Shown here piece after piece: positions 23,700 through 35,205 of a stretch of DNA of 64,000 nucleotides; the first letter of the stretch is position 1, and the number at the start of each line of letters is the position of its first letter. This DNA comes from Kitagawia praeruptora. Taxonomy: Eukaryota; Streptophyta; Magnoliopsida; Apiales; Apiaceae. Made by a program: the position numbers and the translations under genes. Under the pieces are notes generated by a model. The model was not told the origin of the DNA, ran no database searches, and worked only from the letters and a program-made list of their open reading frames with translations. The DNA is taken from contig CM075344.1 in NCBI GenBank assembly GCA_037693485.1, forward strand, positions 40,210,501 through 40,274,500. Direction: 5' to 3'.

Positions 23700-24783
23700 A
23701 TTTAAGTTGTTCATCCGTAGAATAGGTCATATTTAGCTCAATCATTTCTAATCATTTGCAGCAGCTAATGTAGGTGAATAATCAATAATCATAGATTAAT
23801 ACCAAATTATTACTACCTAGCTTCTCGGCCATTAAGTATATGGAGTATCTTTTTGCTAATCACCGGTCAAATATTTTGTACTATAGCAAACATCATAATT
23901 AAATACTGAACCAAGTCGTATAGTTACATAGAATTTATTGTAACACCATGATAGTCTAATGAGGTTACATAGTAATGTTAAGGATTTATAATTTAATCCA
24001 AAAATAAAGACTTGATGGTTACAAAAATTCCCGTAAAATAGTATTATTTATAATTTTACATAATTACGGGAGTTTAAAATTATAAAAACTAGGTAAAATT
24101 GTATTATTTATAAAGACTTTTCATTGGCCTATAAAAACTCCCTTAACTATGTAAAATTATAAAGACTTGATGGTCTATAGAAAATGGTTACAACGGAGAG
24201 GAATTTGCTATCAACTACATAACACAAAAAAGATTTAAAAAAAGTTCGAAAATAACACATGACATCGTCCTATTTGTGAAACATATATTATTGCACGAAA
24301 AATCCATTTCATTTATGAAAATATATCAAACTATATAATGACAACTCAATATTCGAAAACCATTTTAAAAATATGATGGAAACAATTTTGGAAACTCCAA
24401 AAAGTATATGTATGAGTATGACGGTCCAAAAAGAAAAAATCTAGAAGGCTAGACTGCACCGAATAAGGGTAAGAAAAGCTGGAAATTGGAAAGCTTTCGG
24501 TTGAAGGATGGAGGGCGGCATGTGTTGGATCAGCCGTTACTCTATTAAATACTCCGTAAGATTCTTCAAAAAAGATCAAAAGCTAAGTCTAAATATAGAA
24601 ATCTTTTGTAACAGTTATACTTTTATCAATTGGCTGTTACGTAAGAGACTCATTATTTACATTTATGTACATTATCAGTACGTGTTAGTGCACCTCTATC
24701 TGTACTGTCTTCTTCTTTTTCAGTTATACAGTTACCTCAACTTCTTATCATGTCCGCCCCTCTTTTTTCTGGAAAATATTTGA
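23700..24783. other. Intergenic sequence, nothing recognised
   Basis: AT-rich DNA. Near 24040-24180 the phrases AAAATTATAAAGACTT and GTAAAATTGTATTATTTATAA recur in both orientations. No gene seen. Confidence 0.5.
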
Positions 24784-24785
24784 TA

Positions 24786-25044
24786 CTCCCTCTGTCACGA
24801 TTTGTTTTTCTTGTTTAAAATGTCGGGATTGTTCATAACATGATACAAATTACTAATTTACATCTAATCTATAAGACCAAATATAGTCATGAGTGATCTT
24901 GTTGGATTCGTATTTATGAGTACTTTAATACAGTGAAGTTTTTATATTTAATACTAATACAAAATTTAAGATATTATCGATCAAAAGTGTGCGTTGGCAA
25001 ACGTGTCCAGTCAAAACAGGAAAAACATTAAGGGACGGAGGGAG
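24786..25044. mobile_element. Stowaway-like MITE 3
   Basis: Left end CTCCCTCTGTCACG, right end GGGACGGAGGGAG, with TA at 24784-24785 and 25045-25046. About 259 bp, no coding. Confidence 0.78.
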
Positions 25045-25065
25045 TATATTTTACCAAGAAATTTA

Positions 25066-25316
25066 CTCCCTCTGTCCCATTAGATTCTTTACATTGTTTT
25101 AAGACTGTCTGGCACGCATTTTAAGGTGCATATAAAGTATAGTTCCATAATTTATTTTTACAATTTTCTTTTTATGTATAAAAATAGAACAATCCTATTT
25201 TTATACAAAAAAAGAAAATTTTAAAAATAAGTTATGGAACTATCCTTAAAATGTACCTTAAAATGCGTGCCAGACACTCTCCAAACAACGTAAACAAATG
25301 ATCGGGACGGAGGGAG
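25066..25316. mobile_element. Stowaway-like MITE 4 (foldback)
   Basis: Left end CTCCCTCTGTCCC, right end GGGACGGAGGGAG, with TA at 25064-25065 and 25317-25318. The two halves are long inverted copies (the block GGCACGCATTTTAAGGT and its inverse AATGCGTGCCAGACA), so the whole element could fold into one hairpin. Confidence 0.82.
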
Positions 25317-25546
25317 TATTAAACAAGCAGCTTACCAAGTCGTACTTATTATTATACTAAACTATTACATAAACAAGCATCTCCAACGGTGTTTTGTAAA
25401 ATGATTGACTAAATATTGATTTTGTAAAATTTGTTGAACCCGTAATGTGTTTTACTCCAATGAAATTGACTATATTGGTTTGCTATATTTTAAAAATGGT
25501 ATGTTATTATCATCAATATATTCCTAATGTCTGCTAGTATTGCATT

Positions 25547-25850
25547 TTGAAAATTACTGCTTTTATCCTTCATTTTTTTAATCTTCTTTATTTCTTTGAA
25601 GCCCTTTTTTGTCATTACACAGGAAAATTACTGCTTTTATCCTTTATTTTTTTAATCTTCTTTATTTCTTTGATGTCCCTTTTTGTCATTACACAACATT
25701 TGGAGCGACCCAATTTAGATTGGATCGACCCAAATCTAAATCTGTACTATTTTTTTATCATTACACAACATTTGGATCGGCCCAATTGGATTGACCCAAA
25801 TCTAAACCTCTACTATTATCCTTCATTTTTTTTATTAATAATATAATTAA
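25547..25850. repeat. Local repeats with GGAGCGACCCAATT core
   Basis: A module of a T-rich stretch (ATCCTTCATTTTTTTAATC), CATTACACA, then CATTTGGAGCGACCCAATT and GACCCAAATCTAAA recurs here two to three times. It appears again near 25975, 28470, 28590 and 29630. The overlapping small frames in it are products of the repeat, not genes. Confidence 0.7.
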
Positions 25851-26249
25851 TGATAATTAGCCACCGATTTCCTTTTTCAATTAGAAGATGTTTACTTATA
25901 ATTTATATGATATTACCTTTTATAAATACCTAAAATATCATATCTTCCAATCAATAATTTTTTTTTCTCTCTAATCAGCATTTGGAGCGATCCAATTGGA
26001 TCAACCCAAATCTAAACCTCTACTATTATCCTTCATTTTTTTATTAATAGTATAATTAATAATTAATGATAATTAGCTGATTGCCATTTTCAATTAAAAG
26101 ATGTTTACTTATAATTGATGATATTACCTTTTATAAATACCTAAAATATCATATCTTCCAATCAATAATTTTTTTTCTCTCTAATTAAAACACATTGACT
26201 TTTAATTTAAACATAATATTGCAATAATTAATATATACACAAAATATGA

Positions 26250-28445
26250 CATCATATCTTCTAACCACTAACAAAATATAATAAAAATTTGTATACAACG
26301 AATAATATCCGTTAGATTTTTAGTTAAAAACTAGAACATTTAGATCTAATAATTAAATATATTACATAATTAAATTCATTTTATAAAATTTCGAACCGAT
26401 CTAATGATTAAATATATTACATGATTAAATTCATTTACTAAATACATACTCAAAAATATGACATCATATCTTCTAACCACTAATAAAATATAATAAAAAT
26501 TCGTATACAACGAATAATATCCTTTAGATTTTAAGTTAAAAATTAGAACATATTACATGATTAAATTTATTTACTACAATTTCAAGGTTCGAATTTTTAT
26601 AAATACCTAAAATATCATATCTTCCAATAAATAATTTTTTTTCTCTCTAATTAAAACACATTGACTTTTAATTTAAACATAATATTGCAATAATTAATAT
26701 ATACACAAAATATGACATCATATCTTCTAACCACTAACAAAATAAAATAAAAATTTGTATACAACGAATAATATCCGTTAAATTTTTAGTTAAAAATTAG
26801 AACTGTTAGATCTAATGATCATACCTAAAATATGGTTAAACATATTATCTTCTCTATAAATAAATAATTTCCTTTTTCAGGTAAATTCAATATCTTTTAT
26901 ATTTTATCTAACTAAAATTTTCATCCTACTAACTAATTAATTTTCCTTTTCAGGTTAAACATATTTTCTTTCCTATTTTTCAAAAACTAAATAATTTCTT
27001 TTTTCAGGTAAAATACAATATTTTTTATTTTTTATCTAACTAAAATTTCTCCTTTATTAATCAATTTCATTTTTCAGGTTAAACATATTACCTTTTCTAT
27101 TTTTCAATAACTAAATAATTTCCTTCTTAGGTAAAATACAATATCTTTTACATTTTATCTAACTAAAATTTCTCCTTTTTTTAAAAACTACGATCAATTT
27201 TGTATAAAAAAATAACATAATTATATTATAATTAGTATTAACTAATCAGTTACCTTTTTGAGCCAAAATATGTTACCTTTTCTCTTTTCTCTAACTAAAA
27301 TCTCTCTTTTTCCAATTATATCACGGACGGTTACCTTTTTCAAACACGTTACCTTTTTTCATTTCTCTTACGAAAATCTATTTTTTTCCAATTATATCAC
27401 GGGCGATTCTATTTAATAAAAATAAAATAATAATATTATAGTACTAATAATTAATTGATTACCTTTTCAACTAAAACGTATCATCTTTTATATTTTTTCT
27501 AATTAAATTCCCTTTTTTTTTAGAAATTTCAGGGGCAACATTAATTTCTCATTTTCTAAAAACTATGAGCAATTTTATTTAGTAAAATAACATAATTAAA
27601 TTATAATTACTATAAACTAATCAATTACCTTTTTCACATAAATTATGTCATCTTTAATTTTCACGTTACCTTTCTATTTTTTAAAACTAAAATCTCTCTT
27701 TTTCCGATTATATCACGGACGGTTCTGTTTAATACAATAAACTAATAATATTATAATATTAATAATTAAGCGATTACCTTTTTTTTTTATCTAAAACGTA
27801 TCATCTTCTATTTAATGAAATAAAATAATAATTATATAAATACTAATAATTAGCCGATTACCTTTTTCAAGTAAAACCTATCATTTTTTCTATATTTTCT
27901 AACTAATATCCCTCATTTCTAGAAATATCACGGATGACATTTATATAATTATTATCAAATCATCTCATATAAAAATTTAAGCCTCCCAAATTTATATTTT
28001 AAAAAAATTAACTTAAATTAATGAAAAATTCATATAAAACGAATAATATCCATTAGATTTTTAGTTAAAAATTAGAATTGTTAGATCTAATGATTAAATA
28101 TATTACATGTTTAAATTTATTTACTAAATACATACCCAAAAATATGACATCATATCTTCTAACCACTAACAAAATATAATAAATACAACGAATAATATCC
28201 GTTAGATTTTAAGTTAAAAATTAGAACTGTTAGATCTAATGATTAAATATATTACATGATTAAATTTATTTACTAATTACATACCCAAAAATATGACATC
28301 ATATCTTCTAACCACTAACAAAATATAATAAAAATTCGTAAACAACGAATAATATCCGTTAGATTTTTAGTTGAAATTAGAATTGTTAGATCTAATGATT
28401 AAATATGTTAAATGATTAAATTTATTTACTAAAATTTCAAGGTTC
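26250..28445. repeat. Diverged tandem/dispersed AT-rich repeats
   Basis: The block ATCATATCTTCTAACCACTA occurs at 26251, 26463, 26717, 28149 and 28298, each time followed by sequence like ACAACGAATAATATCCGTTAG and GTTAGATCTAATGATTAAAT. Between 26850 and 27930 a second motif (TTACCTTTTTC / TATCACGGACGG) recurs about every 150-250 bases. No coding capacity. Confidence 0.7.
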
Positions 28446-30490
28446 GAATTCCGTCAACGATACTATTATCCTTCATTTTCTTAATCTTCTTTATTTTTTT
28501 GATGCCCCTTTTTACCATTACACGGCATTTGGAGCGACCCAATTTAGATTGGATCGACCCAAATCTAAACATATACTATTTTTTGTCATTACACAACATT
28601 TGGAGTAACCCAATTGGATCGACCCAAATCTAAACCTCTACTATTATCCTTTATTTTTTTTATCTTTCTTTATTTCTTTGATTCTCCTTTTTGTCATTAT
28701 TCAAATCTATCTCTGTCATTTTTCACCTTCAAGTCCAAGCCGCTCAAATCTTCACACTGTTGGATTTTGATGCATGTTTGCACTTTTCAGATTTGAAAGC
28801 TGGGTTTTTCACCAAATTAACATCTCAACCCCCTGAAGTAGGGTTAAGGTATGTGTACTAGACCTTCATATATGTTGCCATAAGAATTAAGTTTTTATTG
28901 ATTTCACAGTATTAAAAATTAGACAGGATAATATTTGTTTGGTTTTGATTTTGGTTTGGAATTTAAGAATTAAAGTTTTAATGAATTACCCAATGTTATA
29001 ATAATATACAGCACACCAGAAAGGTACCTTTAAAATATTTGTTTGGCCTTTCAATTTTCGATTTTACATGTCACAATAACAAAGGTAGTTGGAAAGATTA
29101 CCAGTTAATAACATTGACACGATACAGACCATGTTATTTGTAAATAATCTTGGGACTCATTTTGATACTTTTAGACATTATTTTGTTTTCAAGCAAGTTT
29201 ATGTTCTTTATGGATTTGTTCAACTTAAGGTTCATGGGGTAGATATGCTACGTACCGGAAGGTCTTATGGAATAGCATACTTTTTATCGGATGTCTCCGA
29301 AGGGACTATGGAATAGCATACTTAGAAGCTCAGACCCACGTCACAAGCCTCACCCTCTGGGTTAGGCAACATTGCTCTTATTTATTCTCTAAATATCTTC
29401 TTTACTCGCGTTCAATTTCACTTCATATATGATCTCATATTTAGCACTTTCACTTAATCTCCATATTAAAAGATAAAAGCACTAACTTTTCCCTTTTCCA
29501 GTTTAGTTGGCTTTTTGAGAGAGAATAGGTAGTGGAAAATGTGATTGTTATAATTTGTAATCATACATTATTTGAAGATAAAAGTGAATAAGTGAGCTTC
29601 TTGGGGAGACCTGTGTTTTTGGTAAACAGTATTATCCTTCATTTTTTTAATCTTCTTTATTTCTTTAATGCCCCTTTTTGTCATTACACAGCATTTGGAG
29701 CGACCCAATTTAGATTGGAACAAAAAATTCTATTATGATATTGTACTTATTTTCAGTAATGTTGTAGAACTACGATTGCACCTCCAGCCTTTCTCTTCTC
29801 CTCCAGCTATATAATTTTAAATATTGAAAACAAAATACAATACAAGAAGAAGTTTGCATTTATAAATATAGATTATAAGCAGAGAGAGATGTTTAGTTAC
29901 AGATAGACTATATAGCAACAACATAAGTGATAAAAAGAAAGATGTTAGTTACAGATAGACTACATAGCAGCAACATAAGTGATAGAAAGAAAGATGGTCC
30001 ACATGATGATCAAGCTAATGAAGTATTGAAGTAATTAACAAGCCTGAACCACATAAGCAACTTTCATTTTATAGGTATTGTTTATCATAACGTGGATGGG
30101 TAATGGGTTTATGTATTCCCATTAATTTTATTTTTGGTCACCCCTCTAAGTTGATCACAAAAAATTTAACAACCCATCAAAATAAGTAGTTTAAAAATAT
30201 ATTCAAATTCAAATTATTATATTCGTTTCAATAAGAACATACTTTTAATATAATAAAGTCAATAAAATAAAAATTCAACAATTTCAGAAAGCGTGAGCCA
30301 TGGTGAAAGACCTTAATTTGAACATAAACTATAAATCTACTAGAATATTTATCTGATATTTTGGTTCGCTTATTTAATTGTATAATTTACTTATTTTTAA
30401 TAAAAGAATCTATATTAATAATATATATACACTCTATTTTCATACATGAATTTACTAATACAGTTTAATGATCACGTTCTGGTGAGAATA
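28446..30490. other. Intergenic sequence with repeat-module copies
   Basis: Repeat modules related to 25547-25850 occur at about 28470-28650 and 29630-29720. Between them no gene is recognised. Frames of 60-75 codons (28614-28796, 29089-29316) are short, and the first overlaps the repeat. A 50-bp near-duplication (TTAGTTACAGATAGACTA) lies near 29890-29990. Confidence 0.5.
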
Positions 30491-30496
30491 AGTATA

Positions 30497-30760
30497 GTGA
30501 GAACACACATATTCACTACATTTCAAGCTATTTTAAAGGGCCCCGCTAGGGGCATCTTCACAAAAAAGTCTTATAATTCTACCCTCTATCCATTCATAAA
30601 AAAAATATAACAAAAAAAAATTAAAATGAGAACAGTGAGAACACAAATATTCGCTACATTTAAAGCTATTTTAAAGAGCTCCGCTAGGGGCATCTTCATA
30701 CAAAACTTTTATAATTCTACCTTCTATCCATTCATAAAAAAAATTAACAAAAAAAATTAA
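30497..30760. repeat. 138-bp tandem duplication with CGCTAGGGGCATCTTCA
   Basis: The unit starting GTGAGAACAC at 30497 repeats at 30635 with few changes. Its core (GGGGCATCTTCA..TTATAATTCTACC) also forms the arms of the foldback sequence at 34970-35205, so both belong to one repeat family. Confidence 0.7.
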
Positions 30761-31170
30761 AAATTGCTTGAAATGTGGTCTCATTGTTCTCCAACATTTA
30801 CATATTATATTAACTATGATGTCTCATAGTTAATATAATATGTTCTTGATATTATATGAGGTTTAATATTTTGGAGCCATTTAATGTTTTGGAGCCATTG
30901 GGGTGAATGGATTATCATTTCCGTATATAAATAATGAAGACAATTTATTATTGTTTTCAATTAGAATTAGAGAACAATATTTGTAAATATATTTATTACT
31001 TTTATTGCAGATTTTGATGGATTAAATAAATTTTCAACATTGTTAAAATAGCTTTGTATGCTACTTTTTTTATATAAATTTTAGCATATCATTATTTTAT
31101 TAAAAACTTATATAACTGTATATAATATCTTTCTAAAAATTGATTATTTATATAATTGCATACAATATCT

Positions 31171-31290
31171 TTTTAAGAAATCAATCAAATTTGTTAAATT
31201 TTTGGTATTGTCAATTTAAATTAAATAAGATGTTTTAAGAAATCAATCAAATTTGTTAAATTTTTGGTATTATCATTTTAAATTAAATAA
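31171..31290. repeat. 62-bp tandem duplication
   Basis: The block TTTTAAGAAATCAATCAAAT occurs at 31171 and 31233 with closely matching downstream sequence. It lies next to the Helitron terminus and is probably part of that Helitron. Confidence 0.8.
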
Positions 31291-31323
31291 GATGCCGTGT
31301 ACGAAGTACGGGCAAAATGCTAG
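31290..31323 (+). mobile_element. Helitron 3' terminus
   Basis: An imperfect hairpin around GTAC-GAA-GTAC (CCGTGTACGAAGTACGGG) is followed by CAAAATG and CTAG, then a host T at 31324. Directly upstream, at 31171-31290, a 62-bp unit is tandemly duplicated. Confidence 0.6.
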
Positions 31324-31482
31324 TTATTTCAAGTTGTTAAAAATAGAATGTATTATTTTTATATGGTAATTGATGGTTTTTTCCCATTGGAGTGGACAAA
31401 ATTTTACAAATTCTCTATATATCTTATTGAAGATAATTTATTTTGAATTTTAATAAGGGCTTTATACCATTGGAGATGCTCT

Positions 31483-32232
31483 TTTTTTTTTGAGTAATTG
31501 GATAATTCATTAATAGAAAGTCATACGGCATCTACATAAACAGTCGAGTCGAACAAACAAAATACAGAAACAATCACTGATTTTAAGCCATACGGCATCA
31601 CGTGATTTGTTGAAAATGGTATTTACACAAACTTCGCCACTTCCGCTTTCGTCGAAACCAGTTTGAGCTATCAACCGAGAATGCAATCCCCTAAAAGCTT
31701 TTATCACTAAATCAATCACCATACTCACACAACTGGTGAGAAAAAACCAAAGCTCACACAAAACGGTGAGAAAATACCAAAACTCACACAAACGGTGAGG
31801 CATAAAAAAACAAACTTACAAATGCACAAATAAAATTAACTAAAACCAAGTCAATCCTTAGATCTGGGAAACAAAACCACAAGAACACGAAAACTCGGAC
31901 CACTTTCGAGACCAAAATCTTTGGGAAGAACAAGAAATCAGGAGTTTCGAGAAATTGAGATCTAAGAACTAGAGGCCAAATCGGAAAAGGTTTTAAAACC
32001 TTAGATCCGAAAAACAAACACACCAATTTTACCTAATAAAGGAAGATTTTTAGGGAAATCAAAACAAAGAAAGCAAGAAAATACAAGGAAAATTAAAGGT
32101 TTTGGGGCTTTCCACCGGTGAAAATCCGGTGAAAGCCCCGGTGATTGAAGAAAAAAAGAAGAGGGGCGGCTGAGTTACAGAAAGAGAGAAAAAGAAGAGG
32201 GGCGGCTGATTTTTTATGTGTTGTCGTAACAG
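31483..32232 (-). mobile_element. LINE-related retroposon, 750 bp, with poly(A) and 19-bp target duplications
   Basis: The flanks are ATACCATTGGAGATGCTCT (31464-31482) and ATACCATTGGAGATACTCT (32233-32251), with one mismatch in 19. A run of T directly after the left copy is the poly(A) tail of a minus-strand insert. The minus strand starts with a C/T-rich leader in which CAGCCGCCCCTCTTCTTTTT is duplicated, and ends in a segment like the 3' ends of plant L1 elements (a CTATTAATGAATTA-like run then A's). No RT or endonuclease frame is present, only 65-97-codon frames (largest 31510-31803). I infer an internally deleted L1 or a processed transcript. The retroposition hallmarks are directly visible. 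Confidence 0.75.
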
Positions 32233-32251
32233 ATACCATTGGAGATACTCT

Positions 32252-33035
32252 AACAATTAACAGAACAGACTAACAACAGACTAACAATTTAAAATAGAAG
32301 TATAAAAGTTGGACAGTCTGTAAAAGGATTTGTCAACTAGAAAACTATTTAAACGAATGATGATGGTAGCAGTTTAGAATCCATGGACGATTGGACGCGG
32401 CGGGATTCTTCAGGATTACAGGCTGTGTTATCCCAAGTTATTTTACTCGATTAATTAAAATACAATCAACAAAGTAAGTAACCCTGATTTATGCTTATGC
32501 CAACTTTAAATTTAAAGGTTCTGTTTGACATTTAGCTATTAAAGATTAGCGAATTGAGTTAGCTGTTTTGATTAGCGGATTAAGTTAGTTTTTTTACATC
32601 AAATTATTTGGTAATTAGTTATTTAAGTTAATTTTTTGTATATTAACAAGACACATAACAAATTTCTAATTGAAAAAGCTCCTCCGAGTATTTTTTTGAA
32701 AATTAGTTTTTTGAGTCCAAAAAACTATTTCAATCCGCTAACTACCAACACTAATATTAGAGGTTTCAAATGATCAAACCTTTAATTTGGCTCAAACCTC
32801 TAACTTTTTCTCAAAACTCTAACTTCCAAACATTCCCAAAGTCTTTCCAATTTAAGTAGGATGATGACGGCATAATTCGGGTTTCAAATATTGAATTGTC
32901 AAAATATTATTGATTATTTATACATAAATGAGAAGGAACTCTCATGCTTATGTATAAATGGTACTAATAAAATCACGACATATGTCATTCAAGAACTTTT
33001 TTGAAATACATTTTTGGGTATGTAACATTACTCAA
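32252..33035. other. Intergenic; possible hAT-type MITE at 32516-32838
   Basis: A segment from GGTTCTGTTTGACATTTAGC to its loose inverse (GCTCTAACTTCCAAACATTCCC region) has weak terminal inverted similarity and a palindromic interior rich in TTAGTT/AACTAA. It resembles hAT MITEs that start near TGTTTGG. No clear target duplication was found. No gene seen. Confidence 0.35.
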
Positions 33036-33849
33036 TCTATATTCTTTATTAAAAGCAGAAACCCCCTTTAAATGGTATACCATGTATATCGCGGTATGCA
33101 CGGTATGTCAATTAATTATTTAATTATTTACTTATTTAATTATTTATTTAATTAATAATAACTTATTTTACTATTTGATCTTACTTTAAAAACTGTTTTT
33201 TAAGTGTATAGAAGGCCAATAAGAATAAGAACTACTAATGAAAAAAGTCCTCTCTGAACTAAAATACGGTATGCCAATTAATTAATATATACCGGGGTAT
33301 GCCACCAAATATTAATTAATTTAATTAATTAAAATCATAATATTAAATATTAATTTAATTTAAACTAAAAATTGAAATAAAAGTCGAGAATATAGGATTT
33401 AGGGCTTCATTAATTAATATTTAAATATATCTATAATAGATTAATAATAAATACAATTAATAATATAACTATTCTTATATTACCAGAGATAAGTTATATG
33501 AATTTAATTAATTAAAATAATAAAATTAAATATTAATTTAATTTATTATTGAAATTATATATTAGGTGTCTATTAACTAACAATCGAAATAAAAGTCGGA
33601 AATATATTATTATATACAACTTGGTGATTCAAGATTTTATTCATTTAAAAAAGTTAAAATTAAACATTAATTTAATTTATTATTGAAATTATATACTAGG
33701 AGTCTATTAACTAACAATCGAAATAAAAGTCGAGAATATATTATTATATACAACTTGATGATTCAAGATTTTATTCATTTTAAAAAGTTCAAAATTAGGA
33801 ATTTAAGATAATTTATCACAATCCGTGCTTCGCACGGGTTATCCGCTAG
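33036..33849 (+). mobile_element. Complete non-autonomous Helitron (814 bp)
   Basis: The 5' end TCTATATTCTTTATTAAAAG follows an A at 33035. The 3' end has the hairpin CCGTGC-TTC-GCACGG (33823-33837), then TTATCCG and CTAG, followed by T at 33850. A|T insertion, TC start, hairpin and CTRR end are all diagnostic. There is no coding. A 134-bp internal direct duplication starts at 33568 and 33702 (block GTCTATTAACTAACAATCG). Confidence 0.82.
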
Positions 33850-34052
33850 TATTTAATAATAATGCAAATATTGTGAGCAAATTCAGTTATGTAAACCGTG
33901 CTGCTGATTAGTACTTGTAAGTACTTGTTTATATTTCACATAAACATAAACATAAAGAAGAAAATGCTCATACAAACTAATAAAACAACAAAATGTATGT
34001 GCTCATGTTACGGCTTTTTCGTCTTATATGGTCTCTGTCTTAATTAACGTTA

Positions 34053-34315
34053 GGATCCTGGTCCCTGATAATCGTTTGTCAGGTACCGATTATTTAACAA
34101 TCGATTCCATAGTTGTTGGATCGATCCAACGACTGATATTAAAAAAAAAATATTGTTCGCGGATAGGCAGATTGCCTGTCCGCGGAAATTAAAATTATAG
34201 CGGATAGTAAATTTTTTTTGTAATATAAGAAGACTGTTGGATCAATGATCCAACGATTTAAAAACCAATTGTTATTTAACACGTCCTTGACAAATGATTG
34301 TGGGGACCAAAACAC
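34053..34315. mobile_element. MULE-type MITE with 9-bp target duplication
   Basis: The ends GGATCCTGGTCCCTGATAA and (inverted right end) GTGTTTTGGTCCCCACAAT align over about 30 bases, sharing GGTCCC and ATTTGTCA-like blocks. TTAACGTTA flanks both sides perfectly (34044-34052, 34316-34324). 263 bp, non-coding. Its interior has the short inverted pair TCCGCGGA / GCGGATA and the palindrome TTGGATC..GATCCAA. Confidence 0.8.
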
Positions 34316-34355
34316 TTAACGTTATTACCAGCTATAAGCAATTCCTTACTAGGAG

Positions 34356-34744
34356 GGTGTTTGGGATTGCTTAAAATAAGTTACTTTTGACTTAATGGAG
34401 GTATTTTTAACTTAAAGGAGAAAGTAAAGTTGTTTACTTTAAGTTGAATGAAAGTGTTTGGGTAATTTGACTTAAAGTTGAATGGGGATTTAATAATTTT
34501 GACTTAAAAGTGAAATTTGATTTTAAAAAAATTTAAATTCATGATATTTAAGCTTTACAAGAATTGTGAAAAAAAAAAAAAAAAAAACTCCATAAGTCAT
34601 AAGTCATAAGTCAAAAATACCTAAATGTAACTTATGACTTAAAGCAGTTTTTTAACTTAAAACCAACTTAAAGTTGGTGTACACAAACACACCAAAATCT
34701 TTAAGAAGGAGCTTTCTCCTTTAAGCTTGGTTAGCCAAACAGGC
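34356..34744. mobile_element. hAT-type MITE
   Basis: Left end GGTGTTTGGGATTGCTTAAA, inverted right end GCCTGTTTGGCTAACC, with repeated internal ACTTAAAG blocks. The flanks ACTAGGAG and TGTAGGAG agree at six of eight positions, consistent with an aged 8-bp hAT duplication. 389 bp, no coding. Confidence 0.65.
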
Positions 34745-34969
34745 TGTAGGAGTAACATTTAGATTATTAAAACGTTATTAGTACGATAATATACGCGGCA
34801 GTCTCTTAGCATGAGCCAAAGAACGCACACATCATACAAAATTTAAACATGAGGATTTGAATAAATTTAAGCTTAATATGATTAACATATGTAGAGTCCT
34901 TCTAGAGAGAATTTATTATATAGAGAATATGAAAGAATCATTTAAAATACATTAAAATTGTCCTTTATA

Positions 34970-35205
34970 TAAGATCCCTGGCGGGACCCTTTTACAAAAT
35001 AATTTTATAATTCTATCATCTATCCATTTATCAAAAAAAGTTAAATTTTTTTTAAAAAAATTAAAAAAACTACTGCCTTGTCATCATTTTTTCTTAAAAA
35101 AAATAAAATTTTTATTTTTATTTTTTGTAATTTTTTTTTTATAAATAAATAAAGGATAGAATTATAAAACTTCTTTTTGAAGGTACCCCTGACGAGCCCT
35201 AAGAA
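34970..35205. repeat. Foldback sequence
   Basis: The left arm (GCGGGACCCTTTTACAAAATAATTTTATAATTCTAT region) and the inverse of the right arm (CTCGTCAGGGGTACCTTCAAAAAG then TTTTATAATTCTAT) are imperfect inverted copies around an A/T-rich loop. The arms match the unit duplicated at 30497-30760. Likely a MITE of unknown superfamily. Confidence 0.55.

Larger units (their letters stand above)
25376..31482. mobile_element. MITE with GCATCTCCAA ends, split by a Helitron
   Basis: A left arm at 25376-25510 starts AAGCATCTCCAACGGTG. A right arm at 31324-31482 ends CCATTGGAGATGCTC. The inverted right arm matches the left arm at the tip and again internally (blocks TTTGTAAAATTT and ACTCCAATG). The two arms are separated by DNA that ends exactly at 31323 with a Helitron CTAG terminus. 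I infer a short MITE interrupted by a Helitron. The Helitron's 5' end, somewhere near 25510-25560, was not pinned down. Confidence 0.5.

Noticed and set aside
25547..25846. 99-codon hydrophobic frame as a membrane protein
   Set aside because: It is a T-rich repeat translated as Phe/Leu/Ile and the same repeat occurs elsewhere in all frames.
31784..32256. Small minus-strand frames as host genes
   Set aside because: They lie within a retroposon with poly(A) and target duplications and show no domain.
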